A stretch of 13,296 nucleotides of DNA, taken from contig WGDG01000082.1 of assembly GCA_015493425.1 (NCBI GenBank), positions 1 to 13,296 of the forward strand, in the 5' to 3' direction. The translations under genes and the position numbers were made by a program. This stretch comes from Sulfurovum sp. (GTDB taxonomy: Bacteria > Campylobacterota > Campylobacteria > Campylobacterales > Sulfurovaceae). This document shows positions 1-6,443 of this stretch, piece after piece. The first letter of the stretch is position 1. Every line of letters begins with the position of its first letter. The notes below the pieces were generated by a model. The model worked only from the letters and a program-made list of their open reading frames with translations. It was not told where the DNA came from and did not search any database.

Positions 1-341
1 AGTTTCTTGTGGGGGGTGCCTACTACAACCGTGCCTACGGATACCGTGAAATGGGGGTGATCATGTCGCCGACCTCTTTTGCCGTTAACGGTGCACAGAC
101 CATGGCAAACCTCTCGTTGGAGCTGGATTACCCTGTCTGGGGAGATCTCTCCGCAGCGGTATTCAGTGACAATACAATGCTGGCGTATGATCCTTATGAC
201 TTCAGTGGTGAGGTGATTAGTACTGCCGGTGCCGGTGTTCGTTATTTGACGCCGATTGGTCCGTTTAAGTTTGATGCGGGCTTTAATGTGCATGATCCGT
301 CACAGTGGGCAGTCACTTTCCAGATTGGACAGTCATTTTAA
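1..341 (+). CDS. tamA: TamA/BamA-family outer-membrane protein, C-terminal fragment
   Basis: This is the 3' end of an Omp85-superfamily outer-membrane beta-barrel gene. The reading frame is open from base 3, so the start lies before the window and only about 112 residues are seen. Near the beginning it has GGAYYNRAYGYREMG, which matches the conserved loop-6 region of BamA/TamA proteins (GG...xRGY/F). Alternating hydrophobic strands follow. The protein ends in phenylalanine (FQIGQSF), the usual C-terminal barrel signal recognised by the BAM machinery. TamA rather than BamA is inferred from tamB starting 30 bases downstream; the two proteins form an envelope-spanning complex in other Gram-negative bacteria. 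The POTRA domains and most of the barrel are outside the window. A GTG at base 9 is internal and is not the real start. Confidence 0.8.
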   Translation, partial: FLVGGAYYNRAYGYREMGVIMSPTSFAVNGAQTMANLSLELDYPVWGDLSAAVFSDNTMLAYDPYDFSGEVISTAGAGVRYLTPIGPFKFDAGFNVHDPSQWAVTFQIGQSF

Positions 342-371
342 TGATAGTAGAGAAACAAATGGAGTGTAAAA

Positions 372-3300
372 ATGCGTAGTATAACAAAGGTGTTAAAGTG
401 GCTGGCGATCTTTGTAGTGACGCTGGTGGTGCTGCTTGTGGTACTGGTAAACTCCTCTTTTGTCATCAAAATGGCAGCAGACAAATTTGCGCCTGACTAC
501 AATATTACCTACAGTGATATCCGGGGGAATGTCTTTACCGGCATCACCATCGACGGGCTTGCCTATAACAAGCAGCCGCTTGTCTCCAAAATCAGGTTCC
601 ATCTTGATCCCTCGCAGCTGCTCTATAAAACGGTCAAGGTCAATACTATTGCACTTGACGGTGTCAATGTCGATACGATCAAAACACTTGCTGCTTCATT
701 TGAAACAGATGAAGCAGAGCCAAAACCTGTGGAAAACAACGAAAGTACGCCTTTCCCGCTAAAGATCAAGATTGCCACAACACATATCACAGTTTCCCCG
801 TTTAAGGAACAGGGTATAGCATTTAAAAAAGTGATACTGGATGCCGAAGATATCTTCTATGCTGCTGACGAGGTCGGTGTCGACAGCCTTTCTTTGAAAC
901 TCGATACCGATGTGATGCAGCTAAATCTGAAGGCATCGCTCGATGACGGTGTTTTGAAGATTGGTGTACTGGATCTAAAAGATATCGACAGTGAAGCGAT
1001 TGAAGCACTTGCAGCACGTTTTACGCAGGAGAGCAATACTACGAAAGCCACACAGAAGAGTGTTGGATCGAAAAGCGATGAGAAGGCAGAAGATGTACCG
1101 CTCAATCCTATGATACCGCAACAGGTACTGCTTTCACATTTCAACGCTTCGCTGAAGCCTCGTACCTATAGCGGTATCGGTATCGACAAAGTTGTGCTGA
1201 GCCTGCGCGACGTCAAGGCGGATGTAACAAAACTGATGACACCCGCTGCGGGTGCCGTGTCGGTCGGAGAGCTTGGTGTAGACATCGATACCAACGTCAC
1301 CAAAGCCACACTGCGTGCCGGACTTCAGGGCGAAACGGTGACGATCGATACACTCGATATCGACCATATCGATACTGTGGCGCTGCAGCAGGCTTTCGCT
1401 CCGGCAACTGAAAACAACGAAACGAATGCAACCGTTGCAAAAGAAGCACCGCAGGCGGAAGAGAGCAATGCGACTGCAGGGGTGTCGGACAATCCGCTCA
1501 TTCCAAAGCAGCTCAAACTCAAGCATATGCATGTAGGAGTGCTGCCGGTACTTTATGACCCTGTTCAGCTGGAGCATCTTGATCTGAACGTAAGTGATCT
1601 TCTCTTTGCCATCGATGTGCTGAAGGCAGAAAAAGGAACGGTTACACTGCGCGGCAAGACCAATCTGGCCAACCTCGACTATGATGCAGACGTTGTGGAC
1701 AACCATCTCAAGGGGCGCATTGTAGTCACACCGAATCAGCCGCTCTTCGATACCTACAAACTGCCGCTTCGTAAAGAAGCAATCGGTGACATCGCCATCG
1801 ACCTCGATGTAAGCCGGGAGAAGATCGTTGCAGACCTGGATACGAAAATGCTGCAACTGCTGCAGCTGCCGGCAGAAAACAATATTACGGCAGAGTCCAA
1901 TGCAACGACGCTTGTCGATGCGAACGTCTCTGCAGATGCCAATGCAACGGAGCCGTTCAACATCGATGTACCGCTGCTCAAGAGCCATATCGTCTTTGTT
2001 CCCAAGAGCAAAGTGCTTACGGCAGACAGTGAGGTCAAGGTCGATACACCATACGCCAAGGGGGTGCGTCTGACCAACCGTTTTGTCATGGACGGCAACA
2101 TCTCCTATCGTGGAAATCTGCGTGTACCAAAGATTATCGGCATCGATGCAAAACTGACACAGCCACTAAATAACTTTACTGTTGCATATGGCGGTACAGA
2201 CAAGGCTGTCCACGTAGCGATTGATGCGGAGAATCTGAAAGGAAGTTTCGTTTCGGATGATTTCAAGAAGGGACTCTTCCTGCTTTCGAACAAAAGAACG
2301 CTTCATCTTGACAAAATGGCACCGCTGCCCAAACAGCTTGCCGGAGCGCATGCTGATTTCAGAGTCAAGGTACCGCTCGACTTCGCAAAAATAACGCCGC
2401 TCGATGCCGATGCGAAGATTACCTCGAATTTGAGCGATATCGATGTGAATGTGCACTATGCGGATAGCATCAAGGCAGATGTGACCAGTATCATTCCCAA
2501 GAATTCACTGCTGAGAAACTTTGACAAGAATCTCCACCTCAATGTCCTTTCTCCACTGAAATTGAGTGCATCAGTCGGGAAGGAGAAGATAGATGCGAAA
2601 CTGACGTCACGTGCGCTCAATTCTACCGTACACTATCTTCCAGAAAACGGCAATGTCGACGGTGTGCTTCAGCTTGCCGGACTGCGTATGAATGTCAGGG
2701 GCAGCACGAAGAGAGATATTGATATTAAGGCCAATGTAGGTTCGGTCAAGGAGTTGCTTGCAAGCATCAAATCCGTCTATACCGTACCGGCGATTCCGAA
2801 AGTGGAAGGAAAGATCGCCCTTGGGCTGAAGATCAAAAAGCTCAAAGCGGCGGAACTCTCATTGAGTGCACCGCATATTGTCTACCATACCGACCGAAAG
2901 AGTGCGCTGAAGGTGGATGATATCAAGATCGTTCTGGCGGCGAGTGCCCAAAAGGTGCAGCTTAAATCGTATACCCTTACCTATGACGGTATGAAAATCT
3001 ATGCGACAAAACCATCTATTGTTAACTTTAAAGGCAATACCATCGAGATTAAGCCGTTCTGGCTGAACGATCAGCTCAAGGTTGTCGGTACCTACGATCT
3101 GAAACAGGCCAAAGGGAAGATCGATGCGAATGCGGCACAGCTGCACATTAAACACAAGTTTGCCGATATCGAGAGCAAGATTGACCTTAAAACACTGCTC
3201 AACGGTCCCAAGACGAACATTACAGGCAAAGTAGTACTGCTTGGCGGAAGGATCACCTATGACCTTGGCCAGAAGAGTTTTCCTGCCGATGATGATGTGA

Positions 3301-4079
3301 TCATTGTTCAAGACATCAAAAAGAAAAAGGAAGGTGAGGGACAGTCGTTCATGGATGGGCTGAGTACCAGCATTTTAATCAAGAGTAAAAAGCCTTTGGT
3401 ATACAAACAGAGCGGCATTGATATTCAGGCGATGGTGGATTTGAGTATTCAAAAGTCTGAAAATGCGCCGCTGTTTGTACTGGGAGATGTGACACTGATC
3501 AAGGGTGGGAGCTATCAGTTCCAGGATAAAAAGTTTGTTCTCGATAAGAGCAAGATCTACTTTATCGGCGACCCGTCCAAACCGCGGCTCGATATTACCG
3601 CACACTATACGACGCTTGACTATTTTGTCAAGATTCAGGTGACGGGTACGCCTGCGATTCCTGTCGTTGAATTCTCTTCTGTACCGCCTCTGAAGCGTGA
3701 GCAGATTCTTTCACTGATTCTCTTCGATTCAGTCGCTGAAAGCGGCAGTGGAAGCGGTGAAGAGATGATGAAGATGATGGGTGGTGCCATGGCCAAGTCT
3801 GCCCTGGCAAATGCCGGGGTAAAGCTTGACCACCTGGTAATCGGCTCAAGCGGCTTCGAAGTCGGTAAGAAGATTATGGATGATGTCACGGTCATCTACA
3901 TTCAGGATGAGCTGCCTACGGTCAAAGTGCAGTACGACTACAGCCACAACATCAAGGGTGATATTCAGTTCAACAGCCAGTCGACCGGAGTGGATGTGCT
4001 TTACCGAAAAGATTTTAAAGGGTTTGGTTCGGATAAAAAAGATGATGATATTGTCATCAAGCGCAAAAGCAGTAAATAG
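372..4079 (+). CDS. tamB: TamB (AsmA-like/DUF490 family), inner-membrane-anchored periplasmic protein
   Basis: 1235 residues, close to E. coli TamB (about 1260). The ATG has GGAG (361-364) seven bases upstream. Residues 11-33 form a single N-terminal membrane anchor. The rest is a long periplasmic beta-rich region typical of proteins with repeating beta-groove modules that bridge the two membranes. The C-terminal TamB domain (about 960-1235) shows the characteristic VEFSSVPPLKREQILSLILF segment. The family works with TamA in outer-membrane protein assembly and is also implicated in phospholipid transport to the outer membrane. Residues about 90-560 contain repeated modules, each made of a short helix, an acidic N/T/A-rich linker, then P-L/I and a strand; compare NPMIPQQ (245-251) with NPLIPKQ (374-380). 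Thirteen D/E-X-N-X-S/T sequons lie in residues 42-578 and none lie after. The gene follows tamA with a 30-base gap, so the two are probably one operon. Confidence 0.93.
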   Translation: MRSITKVLKWLAIFVVTLVVLLVVLVNSSFVIKMAADKFAPDYNITYSDIRGNVFTGITIDGLAYNKQPLVSKIRFHLDPSQLLYKTVKVNTIALDGVNVDTIKTLAASFETDEAEPKPVENNESTPFPLKIKIATTHITVSPFKEQGIAFKKVILDAEDIFYAADEVGVDSLSLKLDTDVMQLNLKASLDDGVLKIGVLDLKDIDSEAIEALAARFTQESNTTKATQKSVGSKSDEKAEDVPLNPMIPQQVLLSHFNASLKPRTYSGIGIDKVVLSLRDVKADVTKLMTPAAGAVSVGELGVDIDTNVTKATLRAGLQGETVTIDTLDIDHIDTVALQQAFAPATENNETNATVAKEAPQAEESNATAGVSDNPLIPKQLKLKHMHVGVLPVLYDPVQLEHLDLNVSDLLFAIDVLKAEKGTVTLRGKTNLANLDYDADVVDNHLKGRIVVTPNQPLFDTYKLPLRKEAIGDIAIDLDVSREKIVADLDTKMLQLLQLPAENNITAESNATTLVDANVSADANATEPFNIDVPLLKSHIVFVPKSKVLTADSEVKVDTPYAKGVRLTNRFVMDGNISYRGNLRVPKIIGIDAKLTQPLNNFTVAYGGTDKAVHVAIDAENLKGSFVSDDFKKGLFLLSNKRTLHLDKMAPLPKQLAGAHADFRVKVPLDFAKITPLDADAKITSNLSDIDVNVHYADSIKADVTSIIPKNSLLRNFDKNLHLNVLSPLKLSASVGKEKIDAKLTSRALNSTVHYLPENGNVDGVLQLAGLRMNVRGSTKRDIDIKANVGSVKELLASIKSVYTVPAIPKVEGKIALGLKIKKLKAAELSLSAPHIVYHTDRKSALKVDDIKIVLAASAQKVQLKSYTLTYDGMKIYATKPSIVNFKGNTIEIKPFWLNDQLKVVGTYDLKQAKGKIDANAAQLHIKHKFADIESKIDLKTLLNGPKTNITGKVVLLGGRITYDLGQKSFPADDDVIIVQDIKKKKEGEGQSFMDGLSTSILIKSKKPLVYKQSGIDIQAMVDLSIQKSENAPLFVLGDVTLIKGGSYQFQDKKFVLDKSKIYFIGDPSKPRLDITAHYTTLDYFVKIQVTGTPAIPVVEFSSVPPLKREQILSLILFDSVAESGSGSGEEMMKMMGGAMAKSALANAGVKLDHLVIGSSGFEVGKKIMDDVTVIYIQDELPTVKVQYDYSHNIKGDIQFNSQSTGVDVLYRKDFKGFGSDKKDDDIVIKRKSSK

Positions 4080-4082
4080 TTC

Positions 4083-4111
4083 CCGGATTTCTTTTATGAA
4101 AGCCGGTTTTT
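4083..4111 (+). terminator. Intrinsic terminator of the tamA-tamB operon
   Basis: CCGG-A-TTTC (4083-4091) pairs with GAAA-G-CCGG (4098-4106) around a six-base loop, with one A/G mismatch. TTTTT (4107-4111) follows on the + strand. The element begins four bases after the tamB stop and overlaps the last codons of the convergent nspC. Read on the minus strand the hairpin is not followed by a T-run, so it should act only on the tamB transcript. Confidence 0.65.
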
Positions 4112-5233
4112 GAAATCCTCATATCCGAATGTTTTAAGAATCTCTATGGTGCCGTCGCGTCTCTCTACAGCGATGTCGGGGAGTTTGATGCCGTTGAAGG
4201 TGGTCGCTTTGACCATCGTGTAGTGCATCTGGTCTTCAAAGACGATCTTGTCACCTATCTGCAGCGGTCTGTCAAAGCTGTAGTCTCCCATGATGTCACC
4301 GGCCAGGCAGGTATTGCCGCCAAGCCGGTAGGTGTAAGGCTTTTCTCCGGCTTTGCCCGCACCGCGGACTTCAGCCCGGTAGGGCATGATGATGGTGTCT
4401 GGCATATGTGCCTCTGCGGAGGTGTCCAGAATGGCGATATCAATACAGTTGTGGACAATGTCGAGTACTGTGGCCACCAGCACACCGGTCTCCCATCCGA
4501 TAGCCTCACCGGGTTCGAGATAGACTTCTACATTATACTTTGTTTTGAATGTTTTGATAAGGGTAATGAGTTTATCGAGATCATACCCTTTTTTGGTAAT
4601 GTGGTGTCCTCCGCCAAAATTGATCCATTTCATCTGCGAAAGATAACGGCCAAATTTTGCATCGAAGTTTTCAAGTACTGCTTCGAGTGCATCACTGTCC
4701 TGTTCACAGAGTGCATGAAAATGCAGTCCGTCAAGCCGGGGCAGCAAATTTTCATCAAAATTTTCCAGAGTTGTTCCCAGTCTGGAGTAAAGGCCGCAAG
4801 GGTTGTATATCTCTTTTGGTGAGGCAGAATACTCAGGATTGACACGAAGTCCAAGAGAGAGATTAGAGTTGATCTCTTTTGCCTTCTTTGCAAAACAATG
4901 AAACTGTGAAGGGGTATTGAATACCATGTGGTGTGAGATGGCGGCGATGGCTTCAATCTCTTCGACTTTATAGGCCGGGGAGTAGGTATGAACTTCTTTG
5001 CCAAACTCCTCTGCAGCCAGTCTTGCTTCGTAAAGGCCGCTGGCACAGCAACCATCAAGATAGGGACGTAGTGTGTCAAAACTTTTCCACAGTGCGTAGC
5101 CTTTCAGTGCGAGTAGTACCTTTGCGCCGCTTTGTGCTTTAACATATGCAATGGTTTCAAGGTTTTCAATCAGCTTTTTTTCTTCGAGCAGCCAGCATGG
5201 AGAGGGGAGGGAATTGTAGGTTTCATTTTTCAT
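4094..5233 (-). CDS. nspC: Carboxynorspermidine/carboxyspermidine decarboxylase
   Basis: 379 residues, full length for the family. This is a PLP-dependent decarboxylase of the alanine-racemase fold (fold type III), making spermidine or norspermidine from the carboxylated precursor in the cytoplasm. Visible motifs are the PLP-lysine segment LLALKGYALW (K44), the glycine-rich FGGGHH (206-211), the phosphate-binding EPGEA (240-244), and the GGNTCLAGD signature (305-313) with the catalytic cysteine C309 supplied across the dimer interface. In Campylobacter the corresponding enzyme acts on carboxyspermidine in the alternative spermidine pathway. The sequence alone does not separate the two substrates. 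The partner dehydrogenase is not in the window. The start at 5233 has no Shine-Dalgarno; the -10 box upstream predicts transcription starting at the ATG itself. The gene is convergent with tamB. Confidence 0.92.
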   Translation of the reverse strand: MKNETYNSLPSPCWLLEEKKLIENLETIAYVKAQSGAKVLLALKGYALWKSFDTLRPYLDGCCASGLYEARLAAEEFGKEVHTYSPAYKVEEIEAIAAISHHMVFNTPSQFHCFAKKAKEINSNLSLGLRVNPEYSASPKEIYNPCGLYSRLGTTLENFDENLLPRLDGLHFHALCEQDSDALEAVLENFDAKFGRYLSQMKWINFGGGHHITKKGYDLDKLITLIKTFKTKYNVEVYLEPGEAIGWETGVLVATVLDIVHNCIDIAILDTSAEAHMPDTIIMPYRAEVRGAGKAGEKPYTYRLGGNTCLAGDIMGDYSFDRPLQIGDKIVFEDQMHYTMVKATTFNGIKLPDIAVERRDGTIEILKTFGYEDFKNRLS

Positions 5234-5239
5234 GGACGC

Positions 5240-5248
5240 ATTATATCA
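5240..5248 (-). promoter_or_regulatory. Extended -10 promoter of nspC (predicted leaderless mRNA)
   Basis: On the minus strand this reads TGATATAAT, a perfect TGnTATAAT extended -10. The hexamer ends at 5240, so position +1 (seven bases on) falls at 5233, the A of the nspC ATG. No ribosome-binding site is present between them, which agrees with a leaderless transcript. No clear -35 is seen, as is usual in Campylobacterota. Confidence 0.6.
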
Positions 5249-5266
5249 GGCAAAAGCAAAATATTT

Positions 5267-5275
5267 TGATATAAT
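5267..5275 (+). promoter_or_regulatory. Extended -10 promoter of the 159-residue protein gene
   Basis: TGATATAAT on the + strand, preceded by the A/T-rich AAAATATTT. It is the exact reverse complement of the nspC -10 at 5240-5248, with 18 bases between them. Predicted transcription start is near 5282, giving a leader of about 36 bases before the ATG at 5318. Confidence 0.6.
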
Positions 5276-5317
5276 TGTCCGATATGCAATACTATTAAAA
5301 ATCAGATGGGAGATTCT

Positions 5318-5797
5318 ATGATCAAGCGTGAAACAGATACAAAACGGGGATTGATCCGTTTTAACGGAGATGATATCGCATTGGCTGCAACCATGATTGA
5401 AAAACTGTCGACAACGATTGATATTATGTATTATCTTATGAACAGGCGTGAAGAGCGTTCGTTTGTGATGATGTTGGTATCTGACGAGAAGATCGATGTA
5501 GGTGATATTGTCGCGGAACAAAAGAGGAATACGGATATTCTTTTTAAACTGGACGAGGATCGGCACATTTATGCAATCATCTGTCAGGATACTAAAATAG
5601 ACGGAGGATACCATTTCGCCGACCGTGTCATGCGGCACATGAAGATCAATGATGCAGAGGAACCCTACTGTGTTGAAGTGGAAGTGCGCACGACAGTCCA
5701 TGAGATCAAGTTTATTGTATTCAAGCTGCTTGAAGAGTATCTTAAAGCGAAAGAGGAGAAACTCGGGGGTGAGATTGTTTTCAAGACACTCAACTAA
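5318..5797 (+). CDS. Uncharacterised 159-residue protein, possible degenerate GGDEF-like fold
   Basis: I do not recognise a named family. The ATG at 5318 is preferred because GGGAGA (5308-5313) is correctly spaced before it; the ATG at 5306 would place that site inside the gene and lacks one of its own. The protein is soluble, with no signal peptide or membrane segment. Residues about 48-110 (SFVMMLVSDEKID, then RNTDILFKLDEDRHIYAIIC, then DGGYHFADRVM) follow the strand-helix order of GGDEF/nucleotidyl-cyclase domains. The R-x-x-D-x-x-F-K-L part resembles the run into the active site, but the GG(D/E)EF residues are replaced by DEDRH. If the fold is right, it should be catalytically dead and perhaps a sensor or binding domain. 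The C-terminal 35 residues are predicted helical and charged. It stands alone between nspC and rpmH with its own promoter. The fold assignment is weak. Confidence 0.8.
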   Translation: MIKRETDTKRGLIRFNGDDIALAATMIEKLSTTIDIMYYLMNRREERSFVMMLVSDEKIDVGDIVAEQKRNTDILFKLDEDRHIYAIICQDTKIDGGYHFADRVMRHMKINDAEEPYCVEVEVRTTVHEIKFIVFKLLEEYLKAKEEKLGGEIVFKTLN

Positions 5798-5810
5798 AGC
5801 ACTCAACCTT

Positions 5811-5831
5811 AGGCGGCTTTAAGCGCTTTTT
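5811..5831 (+). terminator. Possible weak intrinsic terminator upstream of rpmH
   Basis: AGGCG (5811-5815) can pair with CGCTT (5824-5828, one G-T pair) around an eight-base loop, with the T-run TTTTT at 5827-5831. The stem is short and overlaps the T-run, and alternative pairings of GCTT/AAGC compete. It lies between the 159-residue protein gene and the rpmH promoter, where a terminator would be expected. Confidence 0.35.
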
Positions 5832-5834
5832 AGA

Positions 5835-5840
5835 TAAAAT
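5835..5840 (+). promoter_or_regulatory. Promoter (-10) of the rpmH-rnpA-yidC-jag-mnmE cluster
   Basis: TAAAAT preceded by a T-rich stretch (TTTTTAGA). Predicted start is near 5847, giving a leader of about 41 bases to the rpmH ATG. It matches the consensus at five of six positions. It is the only good -10 seen before the cluster. Confidence 0.5.
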
Positions 5841-5887
5841 CGCGTCCAAATATACCCACGCAGTGGACAAACAAGAAGGAAAGACAG

Positions 5888-6022
5888 ATGAAACGTACTT
5901 ATCAACCGCACAACACACCAAGAAAGAGAACACACGGCTTTAGAACAAGAATGAAGACGAAGAACGGTAGAAAAGTGATTGCTGCAAGAAGAGCAAAAGG
6001 CAGAAAGAGACTGGCGGTATAA
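5888..6022 (+). CDS. rpmH: Ribosomal protein bL34
   Basis: 44 residues starting MKRTYQPHNTPRKRTHGF and ending KGRKRLAV, the standard length and sequence of bL34, a very basic protein of the large ribosomal subunit bound to 23S rRNA. AGAAGGA (5874-5880) lies seven bases before the ATG. It is the first gene of the cluster, and its 3' end overlaps the likely start of rnpA in another frame, as is common for this gene pair. Confidence 0.97.
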   Translation: MKRTYQPHNTPRKRTHGFRTRMKTKNGRKVIAARRAKGRKRLAV

Positions 6023-6401
6023 TCCCATCTCCAAGATTAAACATTTTACGCGCATAAAGACCAGTAAAGCGTTTAACGGCGTGTATAGACACGCCACAAA
6101 AACCTGGCACACTCCCTACTTTGTACTTTTCTATCAAAAAACAGACAGTTATCAGGTAGGATTCGTTGCCAGTAAAAAAATAGGCAATGCTGTGCACCGT
6201 AACAGAGCCAAACGCCTTTTACGGGCGCACTTTATTGCTGAATGTGACCGTCTGGGTACTGGTGCATATGTTCTGGTTGCAAAGCCTGCACTGCTCAATG
6301 AGCCGTACGAGGTTACACACAAGGCATTTTTCAATGCACTTAGAAAATCCCGTGCACTTATACAGCGCTCAGAACGTCCCAAACAGAATTTAACAGACTA
6401 A
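5979..6401 (+). CDS. rnpA: Ribonuclease P protein component
   Basis: The protein subunit of RNase P, which helps the catalytic RNA remove 5' leaders from precursor tRNAs. The family RNR signature is clear: KKIGNAVHRNRAKRLLRAHF at about residues 66-85. Before it is the FTRIKTSKAFNGVY segment (23-36) that forms the N-terminal core. The start is uncertain. No ATG or GTG lies in frame before the conserved region. TTG at 5979 gives 140 residues and a 44-base overlap with rpmH, with an N-terminus about 15 residues longer than usual. A rare ATC (6027) or ATT (6036) start would give a more typical N-terminus. Downstream, yidC follows after 42 bases. Confidence 0.93.
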   Translation: MLQEEQKAERDWRYNPISKIKHFTRIKTSKAFNGVYRHATKTWHTPYFVLFYQKTDSYQVGFVASKKIGNAVHRNRAKRLLRAHFIAECDRLGTGAYVLVAKPALLNEPYEVTHKAFFNALRKSRALIQRSERPKQNLTD

Positions 6402-6412
6402 AGACTATACTG

Positions 6413-6427
6413 TCATCTTTAAGATGA
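6413..6427. repeat. 15-base palindrome between rnpA and yidC
   Basis: TCATCTT-T-AAGATGA is a perfect inverted repeat with seven-base arms about a central T, just before the yidC ribosome-binding site (AAAGGT, 6432-6437). As RNA it could form a five-base stem with a TTTAA loop. There is no T-run after it, so it is not a convincing terminator; it may be a weak mRNA structure or a chance palindrome. Confidence 0.35.
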
Positions 6428-6443
6428 TATCAAAGGTACTATT

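Noticed and set aside
9..341. GTG at base 9 as the start of a complete 110-residue protein
   Set aside because: The frame is open to the window edge and the sequence is the C-terminal part of an Omp85 barrel, so this is a cut gene, not a small one.
1134..1988. Long antisense reading frame of 284 residues inside tamB
   Set aside because: It lies wholly within the clear TamB coding frame, has no ribosome-binding site and has a composition typical of shadow frames (rich in R, C, H).
4223..4822. 199-residue + strand frame opposite nspC
   Set aside because: It is antisense to the well-supported nspC with all its motifs, so it is a shadow frame.
5246..5806. 186-residue minus-strand frame opposite the 159-residue protein
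   Set aside because: The + strand frame has a promoter, a good ribosome-binding site and balanced composition; the antisense frame has none of these and a histidine- and cysteine-rich shadow composition.
5798..5887. Replication origin next to rpmH
   Set aside because: In some bacteria oriC/dnaA adjoin rpmH, but no DnaA-box cluster, AT-rich unwinding region or dnaA gene is seen here.
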